36,633 nt of DNA from Vicinamibacteraceae bacterium (GTDB lineage: Bacteria; Acidobacteriota; Vicinamibacteria; Vicinamibacterales; JAFNAJ01): positions 1-36,633 of the forward strand of contig JAHDVQ010000015.1 of assembly GCA_023384595.1 (NCBI GenBank), read 5' to 3'. Positions 23,160-31,169 of this stretch are shown here, piece by piece. A program made the position numbers and the translations under genes. A model generated the notes under the pieces. That model saw only the letters and a program-made list of their open reading frames with translations, did not search any database and was not told where the DNA came from. How positions within the stretch are numbered: position 1 is the stretch's first letter; every line of letters begins with the position of its first letter.

Positions 23160-24417
23160 CTCCTCCGCCTGGCAGACCCGGCCACGACACGCGATCGGCC
23201 GTCACACCCTCGAGCAGCCACGCTTCGGGGCCGTGCACTCGTTCCTCGAGCGCGGCGGCGGGAAGTTCCACGCCGATGATGGCCGCCCGCTTCCCGGGCT
23301 CGATGGTCCCGAGTTCGGTCTCCCAGCCCAGGGCGCGTGCGCCGTCGAGCGTCGCGCACCGGACGAGGCGCGCCGGTGGCACCTCGGGCGCGAGCGCCCT
23401 CGCCGACGCCAGCTCGTCGAACATGCTCAGCGAGTCCGCGCTCGCCAGGCTGTCGGTCCCGAGCGCCAGACGCACGTCCGACGCGATGAAGCGGCCGAGC
23501 GGCACGCGGCCGGCGCCCGTCCACTCGTTGCTTCGCGGACAGGCGACGAGTGACACGCCAGCCTCGCGGAGCCGGGCCAGTTCGCCGCCGGTGAGCTGGA
23601 CGCCGTGGACCGCGACCAGCCGCGGCCCCAGCACCCCGAGCCGCGCGAGGTACTCGACCGGCGCGCAACGCGGGACGGTCCAGGCGGGATCCCAGCTTTC
23701 GAGCGACTCGAGCAGCGCACGCCACGGTCCGTTCCCGTCGCGCAGGAACGTGATCTCCTCGACCGACTCGGCGAGGTGCAGGCTCCACGGCATCGCCGAG
23801 GCCTCGGCCTCGCGCGCCACGCCTGCCAACAAGGCCGGGCTCGACGAGTACGGCGCGTGGGCCGCCAGCGCGACGCGAACATCGGCCCTGCCTCGCGCGC
23901 CCGACACCACACGCGCTGCGGCGACACGCGCAGCGGCGGCATCGCGCTCGGTTCGTCCCCAGGCCAGGCGTTCATCGGCGAGGTCGCCGCGAAAGCCGAT
24001 CACCTCGGCGAACACGACGGCCGGCATCCGGGCCTCGGCCAGTGCCTCCACTGAGGCCAGCGTGTTCCCGATGTCGCCGACCAACCCCGTGCCACTCGCC
24101 CGCATCGCGGCGATCGCGGCACGCATGGGCGCCGGGTCGTCGGCGCCGGCCTCGCGGCGCAGCGACACGAGGCGGCCCGCCCAGGCCGGCATCGACGTGT
24201 CGCGCGCCACCCGTCCGGCCATCCACGACAGCTCGAGGTGGGTGTGCGCGTTGACGAGCGCCGGCAGCACGGCGTGGCGCGGGAGATCGACAACGGGAAC
24301 ACCCGCCGGAGACGTGCCGGTGACCTCGACCACGCGTCCGCGCTCGACCAGGACCACGCCGCGGCGGCGTGGCGGCCCCGCCACGGGCACGCACCACGCG
24401 GCCCGGAGCGCGATCAC
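23152..24417 (-). CDS. mqnX: Aminodeoxyfutalosine deaminase (amidohydrolase family)
   Basis: A 421-residue metal-dependent amidohydrolase of the TRZ/ATZ type. Metal and catalytic residues are all visible: His58 and His60 (NAHTHLE), His214 with Glu217 (HLAES), His271 (VHGV) and Asp322 (GTDS). In genomes with mqnA and mqnC, this protein deaminates 6-amino-6-deoxyfutalosine before nucleosidase cleavage. The GTG start at 24417 overlaps the mqnC stop (GTGA), and its end overlaps mqnP, so it sits inside the menaquinone run; that context drives the functional call. Without it, a generic guanine or S-adenosylhomocysteine deaminase would be considered. Confidence 0.85.
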   Translation of the reverse strand: MIALRAAWCVPVAGPPRRRGVVLVERGRVVEVTGTSPAGVPVVDLPRHAVLPALVNAHTHLELSWMAGRVARDTSMPAWAGRLVSLRREAGADDPAPMRAAIAAMRASGTGLVGDIGNTLASVEALAEARMPAVVFAEVIGFRGDLADERLAWGRTERDAAAARVAAARVVSGARGRADVRVALAAHAPYSSSPALLAGVAREAEASAMPWSLHLAESVEEITFLRDGNGPWRALLESLESWDPAWTVPRCAPVEYLARLGVLGPRLVAVHGVQLTGGELARLREAGVSLVACPRSNEWTGAGRVPLGRFIASDVRLALGTDSLASADSLSMFDELASARALAPEVPPARLVRCATLDGARALGWETELGTIEPGKRAAIIGVELPAAALEERVHGPEAWLLEGVTADRVSWPGLPGGGDD

Positions 24418-25640
24418 GAAGGCTGCGCCGGGCGGCCCGGCGCGCGGCGCTGCTCGCGCGCCGAACGGCTCCGCGCGGCGTACCCCGAGAGTTCGTCCGG
24501 CATGAGCGCCGTGCCCGCGTCCTTGGCCACGGCCAGCCCGAAACGCCGCGGGATGGCGCGCTCGCGGAAGATGGGCTCGCCGAGCAGGTCGTAGTGCATG
24601 TTGCGCCGGCGCGGCGCGAACCCTGCGTTCTCGATGTTGGTGACGATCTCGATTTCGTCCATGCAGTAGCTGGCGCCGGCCGCCCGCACGACGTTCTCCT
24701 CGATCATCACGCTGCCCATGTCGTTGGCGCCGAAGGCGAGCGACAGTTGTCCGACCTTCCCACCCTGCGTCACCCACGACGACTGCAGGTTGTCGACGTT
24801 GTCGAGCACGATGCGCGCCGTCGCGAGCGTCCGCAGGTACTCGACGCCGGTCGCCTCGACACCGGAGAGTTCCGTGTGCTCGGGCTGGTAGCTCCAGGCG
24901 ATGAACGCGGTGAAGCCGCCGGTCTCGTCCTGCAGCCCCCGCACGCGGAACATGTGCTCGAGCCGCTCCTCGGGCGTCTCGACGGTCCCGTACATCATCG
25001 TGGCCGTCGTGCGGAGCCCGGCGCGGTGCGCCGCCCGCATCACGCCGATCCACTCGTCGGCGGTCGCCTTGTTGTAGCAGTTGAGCAGCTTGCGCACGCG
25101 ATCGACCAGGATCTCGGCGCCCCCACCCGGGATGCTGTCGAGCCCCGCGGTGATGAGCCGGTCGATCACGGCCTCGACCGGGAGCTTCGCGAGCCTCGAC
25201 AGGTGCACGACCTCGGGCGGCGACAGCGCGTGGAGGCGGAATCGCGGATACCGCGCCTTGACGGCGCGGAAGAGGTCCTCGTACCACTCGAGCGGCAGGT
25301 CCGGGTTGTGCCCGCCCTGCAGCAGCAGCTGCTCACCGCCCACCTCGATCGTCTCGTCGATCTTCTGGAAGATCTCTTCGAAGGAAAGGACGTACCCCTC
25401 CGGCGACCCGACGTGCCGGTAGAACGCGCAGAAGCTGCACCGCGCCACGCAGACGTTCGTGTAGTTCACGTTGCGGTCGATGATGTAGGTGACGATGCGC
25501 TCGGGGTGCCTGCGCGCGCGGATGGCGTCGGCGAGCGTGCCGAGCAGGTGCGTCGGCGCCTCGCGGTAGAGGAGGCAGGCCTCGTCGAAGCCGACGCGAC
25601 CGCCCGCCGCCACCTTCTCCGCAATCGCGTGCACACTCAT
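24414..25640 (-). CDS. mqnC: Cyclic dehypoxanthinyl futalosine synthase (radical SAM)
   Basis: A 408-residue radical SAM enzyme that closes the ring of dehypoxanthinyl futalosine. The cluster motif C-x3-C-x2-C is intact at Cys64, Cys68 and Cys71 (NYTNVCVARCSFCAFYR). Further: EQLLLQGGHNPDLPLEWYEDLF, AGLDSIPGGGAEIL with the MqnC-type DSIPGGG, TATMMYGTVETPEERLEHM, and the C-terminal FGANDMGSVMIEENVVRAAG. These favour MqnC over MqnE. The C-terminal 30 residues are a basic tail beyond the domain. It overlaps mqnA at its start (ATGA) and mqnX at its end (GTGA). Confidence 0.93.
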   Translation of the reverse strand: MSVHAIAEKVAAGGRVGFDEACLLYREAPTHLLGTLADAIRARRHPERIVTYIIDRNVNYTNVCVARCSFCAFYRHVGSPEGYVLSFEEIFQKIDETIEVGGEQLLLQGGHNPDLPLEWYEDLFRAVKARYPRFRLHALSPPEVVHLSRLAKLPVEAVIDRLITAGLDSIPGGGAEILVDRVRKLLNCYNKATADEWIGVMRAAHRAGLRTTATMMYGTVETPEERLEHMFRVRGLQDETGGFTAFIAWSYQPEHTELSGVEATGVEYLRTLATARIVLDNVDNLQSSWVTQGGKVGQLSLAFGANDMGSVMIEENVVRAAGASYCMDEIEIVTNIENAGFAPRRRNMHYDLLGEPIFRERAIPRRFGLAVAKDAGTALMPDELSGYAARSRSAREQRRAPGRPAQPS

Positions 25641-26437
25641 CCCTGCTCCCCTCGATAGAACCGCAGCGGGGCCGGCGCCTCGACCAGGCCAAGGCGCGCC
25701 GCGCCGTCCCAGAACCAGCGTATCGCGGTCTCGTGACGGGCGCCCAGACAGTACTTCATGTTCTCACGCAGATAGCGCGAGGCCGTCTGCCGGCGGCCGG
25801 CATCCCCGGGCGCGTAGGCGGCGGCAATCTCGTCGAGGTGCGCCAGTCCCTCGTCGCGGGCCTCGACGAGCGCATCCACCATGGCCGGCGCCACCGCGCC
25901 GGCCCGCCCGGCCCACATCGCCCACACGAACGGCAGCCCCGTGTGCGCCGTCCACTCGGCGCCGAGGTCGATCTTCTCGAGCCCCCGGGCCGCATGGTCG
26001 GCAAAGAGCGCGTTGTCGCCGATGAGGAGCGCCGCGTCGGCGACGCCGAGCATGGCGTCGAGGTCAGGGGCCTCCTGCATGAACGCCGGTCGAATCCTCC
26101 ATCGTTCGTCACACAGCAGGCGGACCAGCGCCGCCGACGTGCGCGAGCTCGTGTCGAGCGCGATCGCCTCGACCTCGGCGATGGGCCGCCTCGTGAAGAG
26201 GGCCACCGACGCCACCGGCCCGTCCGAGGCGAGGGCCACGTGGGGGACGACCGCGTAGCCGCCCCGGCCGATTTCGATCGACGGGATGAGCCCGAGATCG
26301 AGGGTGCCCTCCTCGAGCAGCGCGGCACACCTCGACGGCACGTCGAATCGCAGCGCGATGTCGGTGCGCGCGTCGAGCCCGTAGACCACGGGCCGCGCGT
26401 TCAGGTACGACACGGCGCCGATGCGCAGCACGTTCAC
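25637..26437 (-). CDS. mqnA: Chorismate dehydratase MqnA
   Basis: A 266-residue protein of the MqnA/MqnD fold (two-lobed, like periplasmic binding proteins). MqnA turns chorismate into 3-[(1-carboxyvinyl)oxy]benzoate, the first step of the futalosine route. It starts at GTG 26437 with VNVLRIGAVSYLNARPVVYGL, the SYLNARP signature of MqnA, then LDLGLIPSIEIGRGGY, LDTSSRTSAALVRLL, ALLIGDNALF, and TGLPFVWAMWAGRAG. The start overlaps the stop of the MqnE-like gene (GTGA) and the stop overlaps mqnC (ATGA). Length is usual. Confidence 0.93.
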   Translation of the reverse strand: MNVLRIGAVSYLNARPVVYGLDARTDIALRFDVPSRCAALLEEGTLDLGLIPSIEIGRGGYAVVPHVALASDGPVASVALFTRRPIAEVEAIALDTSSRTSAALVRLLCDERWRIRPAFMQEAPDLDAMLGVADAALLIGDNALFADHAARGLEKIDLGAEWTAHTGLPFVWAMWAGRAGAVAPAMVDALVEARDEGLAHLDEIAAAYAPGDAGRRQTASRYLRENMKYCLGARHETAIRWFWDGAARLGLVEAPAPLRFYRGEQG

Positions 26438-27330
26438 GCCTCCCGCACGGCCCGCCGTCCGTCGCGCTCGACCGGGTCGAGCGCCGCCGCCCTGATGTTG
26501 CGCAGAATCTCCTCGAGCGGCGCCCGGCGGGGACCGTGCGGCGCCTCGTCGTCCGCCTGCACGCCATCCACGTCGTCGGCCCCGAAGAGGAGCGCGACCT
26601 GCGCGAGCTTCGGTCCGTACAGCCGCCAGTCGACCTGGATGCTCGGCACGTCGTGGAGCGCCAGGCGGGCCAGGGCGACGACCTTCACGTCGTCGTAGCC
26701 GGTCGTGGGCCGGGCGTGGTCGATCTCGCGCGCGAGCGGGGCGAACGACCGTACCACGCCCGAGGTCTTCTGCAGGCGACGCACATCCTGAAGCGTGGGG
26801 ACGGGCGAACCGGCCGGCCACCGCCGGATCGTGAAGCGGGCGATGGCGGCGCCCGCGTCGCGGACGGCCTCGACGTCGCGGCGCAGGTCGTCGTGCTCGT
26901 CGACGGTCGCCTCGGCGACCGCGGCCAGCCCGGCCTCGGTGAGGTCGGTGACGAGTTCGCGCAGCGCGTCGGCGCCGCCCGCCATCCGCGAGAGCGCGGC
27001 GAGCGTGAAGGCGGTGACCGGGATGCCGGCCGCGCGCCTCACGGCCTCGCGGACCGCGGCCACGGCGTCGCCCGGCGACGCGGGCGTCCCCACGAGACGG
27101 ACCTCGCCGGCCGCGGGCGGGATCGGCACGTGCGCCACGGCCTCGAGAGGGATCTCGGCGACCCGGACGAACGTGGTGCGGCTGCCGTGGCGCTTCCGGC
27201 GCGCTTCGTCGGCCACCATGCCGAGCGCGACCAGGTCGGAGGCCTCCGACCACAGCGTCTCGAGCGTCGCGGCCGGGATGGGCTGACCGGCGAGCACCTG
27301 GCTGCTCACCTCGCCCAGGACCGTTGCCAT
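26434..27330 (-). CDS. Cysteine-free MqnE-like protein (radical SAM cluster motif lost)
   Basis: A 298-residue protein with the outline of aminofutalosine synthase MqnE but without its chemistry. N-terminal residues 27 to 50 (WSEASDLVALGMVADEARRKRHG) and C-terminal residues 207 to 256 (RPTTGYDDVKVVALARLALH and YGPKLAQVALLFGADDVDG) match the MqnE pattern. Where MqnE has its Cys-rich cluster motif, after the HG-type segment, this protein reads FVRVAEIPLEAVAHVPIPPA, and it has no cysteine anywhere. It is also about 70 residues shorter than MqnE. The ATG at 27330 has AAGGAAAGGA upstream; a GTG at 27363 overlapping the preceding stop is the alternative. The frame is open and linked to mqnA by GTGA, so it is not an obvious pseudogene. 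A structural partner or a new activity is possible; its function is unknown. Confidence 0.75.
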   Translation of the reverse strand: MATVLGEVSSQVLAGQPIPAATLETLWSEASDLVALGMVADEARRKRHGSRTTFVRVAEIPLEAVAHVPIPPAAGEVRLVGTPASPGDAVAAVREAVRRAAGIPVTAFTLAALSRMAGGADALRELVTDLTEAGLAAVAEATVDEHDDLRRDVEAVRDAGAAIARFTIRRWPAGSPVPTLQDVRRLQKTSGVVRSFAPLAREIDHARPTTGYDDVKVVALARLALHDVPSIQVDWRLYGPKLAQVALLFGADDVDGVQADDEAPHGPRRAPLEEILRNIRAAALDPVERDGRRAVREA

Positions 27331-27359
27331 GAACCCTGTTCCTTTCCTTGAGATCATCC

Positions 27360-28319
27360 TCACCGCGTCGCCACGAATTCCGCGTCGATGGCCGACGTGA
27401 TGCGCGTGGCCAGATCGAGCGCCGCCCGGCCCTGCGCGCCCGTGACGCGGGGCGCGCGGCGTTCCCGCACGGCGCCGACGAAATCGGCCAGCTCCGCCCT
27501 CAACGGTTCGTCGCGGACGACCTCGATGCGGCCGCCCGCGATGGCCGGCACTCCGGACGGACCCGGCTCGAGCGCGTAGCGCTCCACTTCCTGCGCCGCG
27601 TAGTCGATCGAGATGTACGCGTCGCGCTGGAAGAAGCGGACCTTGCGCACGCGATCGCGGCTGATACGGCTCGCGGTGACGTTCGCGATGCAGCCCGACG
27701 AGAAGCGCAGCCGGGCGTTGGCGATGTCGACGCGCCGTGTGAGCACGGGCACGCCGACCGCCTCCACCCCCACCACCTCGCCCGGCACCGTCGCCAGCAG
27801 GACGTCGAGGTCGTGGATCATCAAGTCGAAGACGACGTCGATGTCGAGGCTGCGCTCGGGAAACGTGCCCAGCCTGTGAATCTCGACGAAGCCGGGGCGG
27901 TCGATGACGCCGAGCGCCGCGGTGACCGCGGGGTTGAAGCGCTCGGTGTGCCCCACGGCGAGGACCGTCCCGCCGCGCGAGGCGGCGTCGAGCATCCGAT
28001 CGGCCTCGGCGAGCGTCCGCGCCATGGGCTTTTCGACCAGCACGTGCACGCCGCGCTCGAGGAAGCCGCAGGCCAGATCCGCGTGCGACTCGGTGGGCGT
28101 CGCGATGGTCACCGCGTCGACGCGCCCGTCGAGGGCCTCCACCGACGTCATGGCCTCGACGCCGTACTGCGCGGCATACTGCGCGGCCCGCTCGGGACGC
28201 GCGTCCACGATGCCGACCAGGTGCGCCCCTTCCAGTTCGGCAAGGATGCGGGCGTGGTGCCGGCCGAGGTAGCCGACGCCGACTACGGCGATGCGAAGCG
28301 CCTGCGAGTGCGTGTTCAT
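27360..28319 (-). CDS. Gfo/Idh/MocA family oxidoreductase (possible GnnA-type sugar dehydrogenase)
   Basis: A 319-residue NAD(P)-dependent dehydrogenase. It has the Rossmann motif [18 protein letters not shown], the [11 protein letters not shown] loop, the catalytic VLVEKPMA (EKP) motif and [12 protein letters not shown] with the conserved histidine. It overlaps lpxI by ATGA and lies one gene from fabZ-lpxA. In Acidithiobacillus ferrooxidans a Gfo/Idh/MocA protein, GnnA, oxidises UDP-GlcNAc at C3 so that GnnB can aminate it, giving lipid A with amide-linked chains. The neighbours make that role attractive here, but no GnnB-like aminotransferase is in the window, so it stays a hypothesis. Family call is confident. 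Confidence 0.88.
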   Translation of the reverse strand: MNTHSQALRIAVVGVGYLGRHHARILAELEGAHLVGIVDARPERAAQYAAQYGVEAMTSVEALDGRVDAVTIATPTESHADLACGFLERGVHVLVEKPMARTLAEADRMLDAASRGGTVLAVGHTERFNPAVTAALGVIDRPGFVEIHRLGTFPERSLDIDVVFDLMIHDLDVLLATVPGEVVGVEAVGVPVLTRRVDIANARLRFSSGCIANVTASRISRDRVRKVRFFQRDAYISIDYAAQEVERYALEPGPSGVPAIAGGRIEVVRDEPLRAELADFVGAVRERRAPRVTGAQGRAALDLATRITSAIDAEFVATR

Positions 28320-29146
28320 GGGAGAGGGGTGATGTCGCGGCCGACGACCGCGATGTTCGCGTCGCGGGCCGCCTCGAGGAACCGGCCGCCGTCCACGATG
28401 AGCGTGCGTCCGGCGTCGATCGAGATTGCCGTCGCCCCGGCCGTCTTCATCACCTCGATGGTCGGGACGCCCACGACGGGCACGTCGAACCGCATGTCCT
28501 GGTTCGGCTTGGCCACCTTGACGACACGCGTGCCGGGACCCGCGAGCCGGCCGGCCCGCAGAATGGCGGCATCGGTGCCCTCCATGGCCTCGACCGCGAC
28601 GACCGCCCTGTCCTTCACCACGATCGTCTGCCCGATGTCGAGTCCCGCGATGGCGTCGGCCATCCGGTAGCCGAAGTCGAGGTCGTCACGCTCCTCGTCG
28701 CTCGGAGGACGGGCCGCGAGCGACCCCGGCCGCGCCACCAGTGGCTCGAGGAACGCCGTCGAGTCGAGCAGCTCGATCCCCTTGTCGCGCATCACGTCGG
28801 CCACCGCGGCAATGAGCGCGTCGGTGTTCTTCGCCTTCAGGCGCAGCAGCACCGACATCAGCGTGAGATCCGGCACGATGCCCGAGAAGATCTTGGTGTG
28901 CTTGACCTGCCCGGCCATGACGGCCTGCCGGACGCCCTCGCTCTTGAACGTGGCGATGGCCTTGCCGAGCTGCCCGAGCGACAGCCAGTGGAAGGTGGCG
29001 CCGGCCTCGCGCGCCACGTCGGCCAGCCCGGGCTCGGCCTCCTCCTTCACGGCCACCACCGTCACGTCGTGGCCCATCTCGCGCGCCGCCTCGAGCACGA
29101 GGAACGGGAACCGCCCGTTCCCCGCGATGAGTCCCACGCGGCTCAT
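28316..29146 (-). CDS. lpxI: UDP-2,3-diacylglucosamine pyrophosphatase LpxI
   Basis: A 276-residue enzyme that cleaves UDP-2,3-diacylglucosamine to lipid X, standing in for LpxH. It begins [21 protein letters not shown], then [63 protein letters not shown]. The Asp in RFDVP (Asp221) corresponds to the catalytic Asp225 of the Caulobacter enzyme, and [20 protein letters not shown] is the usual C-terminal segment. Length is normal. ATGA overlaps join it to fabZ-lpxA before and to the Gfo-type gene after. Confidence 0.95.
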   Translation of the reverse strand: MSRVGLIAGNGRFPFLVLEAAREMGHDVTVVAVKEEAEPGLADVAREAGATFHWLSLGQLGKAIATFKSEGVRQAVMAGQVKHTKIFSGIVPDLTLMSVLLRLKAKNTDALIAAVADVMRDKGIELLDSTAFLEPLVARPGSLAARPPSDEERDDLDFGYRMADAIAGLDIGQTIVVKDRAVVAVEAMEGTDAAILRAGRLAGPGTRVVKVAKPNQDMRFDVPVVGVPTIEVMKTAGATAISIDAGRTLIVDGGRFLEAARDANIAVVGRDITPLP

Positions 29147-30387
29147 GCGTCGTCGCCTCCCTCCTCGAGGCGTCGCGAGCCTCGGCGGAGGGTGACGCCA
29201 CGCGGCGACGAGTGGATGAAGTCCACGAGGTACCGCACCTCGTCGCAGGCCAACGCCTCGCTGCGCGCGATCTCGTCGAGCGCCTGCGACGCGTTCAGCT
29301 TCGAGACGAGCAGCAGGCGGTAGGCCCCCCGGAGGCGCCGCACGACCTCGGGCGCGAAGCCGCGGCGTACGAGCCCGATCGTGTTGAGGCCGTAGAGGCG
29401 CGCGCGGTTGCCGACCGTCTTCGCAAACGGCAGCGCGTCCTTGGTGACGACCGTGTAGCCGCCGATGAAGGCGTGGCGGCCCACGCGGCAGAACTGGTGC
29501 ACGCCCGAGTAGGCGCTGATGGTCGCGAAGTCGCCGACGTGCACGTGTCCGCCGAGCGTGGCGGCGTTGCCGAAGATGGTCTCCGAGCCGACGTGGCAGT
29601 CGTGCGCCACGTGCGCGTAAGCCATGAAGAGGTTGCGGTCGCCAATCGAGGTCACGCCGCCGCCGCCGGCCGTGCCGCGGTGCACGGTCACCGCCTCGCG
29701 GAAGACGTTGCGGTGGCCGATGACCAGACGCGTCGGCTCGTCGGCGTACTTGAGGTCCTGCGGCGCCAGGCCGATCGACGCGAAGGGAAAGAACTCGTTG
29801 TCGTCGCCAATCTCGGTGCGGCCGTCGATGACGACGCTGGCCCCGACACGGTTACGCCGCCCGAGCCGCACGTGCGGCCCGATGACCGCGTGGGGCCCGA
29901 CGCGCGTGCCGGCGCCGATGACGGCGCCGTCGTGCACGATCGCGGTGGGATGGATGTCGAGGCCCTCGCGGAGACCGAGCAGCACGTCGGCCTCCGCCAC
30001 CGGCTGTCCGGCCACCGTGGCCACGCCTCGCACACGCACGAGGGGGCCTCGCCGGCGCACGAGCTGCACGTCGAGCGTGACGGTGTCCCCCGGCGCCACC
30101 TGGCGCCGGAACTTCGCGTTGGCCACCCCCCGGAGCGAGGCTCGCAGGGTCGGCGCCGCGTCGGCCAATACGAGCGCGGTCGCCGCCTGGGCAATCGCCT
30201 CGATGATGAGCACCCCGGGCAGCACGGGCGCGCCTGGGAAGTGTCCGGTGAAGAAGTCCTCGCTCACCGAGACCTGCTTGGTGACGACCAGACGGGCACC
30301 GGGCTCGTGCGACGCGAGCGTGTCCGCAAGCGGTGCTGGGAAGCGGGACGCGAGACGAGGGGCGGCGGCGAGGACGTCGACAGGCAC
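29143..30387 (-). CDS. Fused FabZ dehydratase and LpxA acyltransferase
   Basis: A single 414-residue frame. Residues 1 to about 140 are a hotdog-fold Fab[21 protein letters not shown] carries catalytic His49 and Glu63, at the usual FabZ spacing; the N-terminal HRYPFLLVDR segment of FabZ is weakened to [14 protein letters not shown]. Residues from about 142 are LpxA, a left-handed beta-helix beginning [15 protein letters not shown], with [12 protein letters not shown] holding the catalytic His (His261, the counterpart of E. coli His125) and the helical C-terminus. FabZ makes trans-2-enoyl-ACP; LpxA puts a 3-hydroxyacyl chain on UDP-GlcNAc. Both use 3-hydroxyacyl-ACP. GTG start at 30387 with no clear binding site. 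fabZ and lpxA are usually separate neighbours; LpxC-FabZ fusions are the better-known case. Confidence 0.92.
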   Translation of the reverse strand: MPVDVLAAAPRLASRFPAPLADTLASHEPGARLVVTKQVSVSEDFFTGHFPGAPVLPGVLIIEAIAQAATALVLADAAPTLRASLRGVANAKFRRQVAPGDTVTLDVQLVRRRGPLVRVRGVATVAGQPVAEADVLLGLREGLDIHPTAIVHDGAVIGAGTRVGPHAVIGPHVRLGRRNRVGASVVIDGRTEIGDDNEFFPFASIGLAPQDLKYADEPTRLVIGHRNVFREAVTVHRGTAGGGGVTSIGDRNLFMAYAHVAHDCHVGSETIFGNAATLGGHVHVGDFATISAYSGVHQFCRVGRHAFIGGYTVVTKDALPFAKTVGNRARLYGLNTIGLVRRGFAPEVVRRLRGAYRLLLVSKLNASQALDEIARSEALACDEVRYLVDFIHSSPRGVTLRRGSRRLEEGGDDA

Positions 30388-30406
30388 GGTGGTGGAATCC
30401 GGAAGG

Positions 30407-30446
30407 GCACGGCGTCCGGGCGACGGGCGGCCGCCCGGACGCGTGC
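30407..30446 (-). terminator. Very strong hairpin between ompH and fabZ-lpxA
   Basis: A perfect 11-bp stem (30412 to 30422 with 30432 to 30442) around a 9-base loop, extended by a further 4 bp (30407 to 30410 with 30443 to 30446) past one bulged base. It occupies more than half of the 69-base gap and begins 10 bases after the ompH stop. No T run follows on the minus strand. It could act as an attenuator, a 3'-end stabiliser for the ompH message, or a factor-assisted terminator. Confidence 0.5.
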
Positions 30447-30456
30447 CGGGTCGGGC

Positions 30457-31113
30457 CTACTGGGCGGGCTTGGGCGCCGGCTGCGCCGCCAGCGCCGCGT
30501 CGAACCGCTTGATGACGTCGGCCGTGACGTCGAGCCCCGGCGACGCCCACACGAGCCCCGAGTCGAAGCGGCTGAAGAGCATGTAGAGGCCGCGTTCCTG
30601 GGCCACCTGCTGGATGACCGGGCTCAGCTTGCGCTGGAACTCCAGCTGCAGTTGCTGCTGGAGCTCCTGGACCTCGGCCTGCGCGTCCTGGGTGGCGCGC
30701 TGGATGTCGACCGTCTGCCGCTCGATTTCCTTCTCGAGCTGCGCGCGCGCCGAGTCGTTCATCACCCCGCCGCTCTGCTCGAGCTTCTCGCGGTTGGCCT
30801 GCAGCTGCTTCTGCCGCTCACCGAGCTCGGCGAGCTTCTTCTCCTGCAGCCCCTTGACCCTGGCGCTGGCCGACTTGCCCTCGGCCGACTCGTTGGCGAT
30901 GCGCTGGATGTCGATGTAGGCCACCTTGGCGTCGGCCGGGAAGGGCACGCTCAACTGCTGCGCGGGGGCGGCCGGCTGGGCCGGCGTCTGCGCCGCGGGG
31001 GCCGGCGTCTGCGCCGCGGGGGCCGGCGTCTGCGCCGCCTGCGCCGCGACGGTGGCGGGCACCCACGCCCCCATCACCAGGGTCAACACCGAAACTGCAA
31101 GGCTCGCTCTCAT
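30457..31113 (-). CDS. OmpH/Skp-family periplasmic chaperone
   Basis: A 218-residue protein that holds unfolded outer-membrane proteins in the periplasm for BamA. It has a signal peptide (RASLAVSVLTLVMGAWVPATVAAQA), then a Pro/Ala/Gln-rich spacer built of three tandem AQTPAPA copies encoded by a 21-bp DNA repeat, then VAYIDIQRIANESAEGKSASARVKGL, the OmpH start, and a long charged coiled-coil (about 80 to 165) ending in LSPVIQQVAQERGLYMLF. The ATG has AAGGA 8 bases upstream. The order bamA-ompH-fabZ/lpxA is the usual one. Confidence 0.92.
   Translation of the reverse strand: MRASLAVSVLTLVMGAWVPATVAAQAAQTPAPAAQTPAPAAQTPAQPAAPAQQLSVPFPADAKVAYIDIQRIANESAEGKSASARVKGLQEKKLAELGERQKQLQANREKLEQSGGVMNDSARAQLEKEIERQTVDIQRATQDAQAEVQELQQQLQLEFQRKLSPVIQQVAQERGLYMLFSRFDSGLVWASPGLDVTADVIKRFDAALAAQPAPKPAQ
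30980..31042. repeat. 21-bp tandem repeat inside ompH
   Basis: Three copies of a 21-bp unit (GCCGGCGTCTGCGCCGCGGGG on +), the first two identical and the last differing only in its final bases. In frame it encodes a seven-residue Pro/Ala/Gln/Thr unit just after the signal peptide. The near-identity suggests that copy number may vary between strains. Confidence 0.9.
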
Positions 31114-31169
31114 CTGACGTGTCCTTTCACGGGAGGGAATAAGACCAATCGGGCCGCGGCGCGTCCGCC

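Noticed and set aside
26434-27363. MqnE broken by a frameshift or sequencing error
   Set aside because: The frame is open from start to stop, matches MqnE at both ends in the same frame, and no cysteine cluster motif was seen in the other frames of this region.
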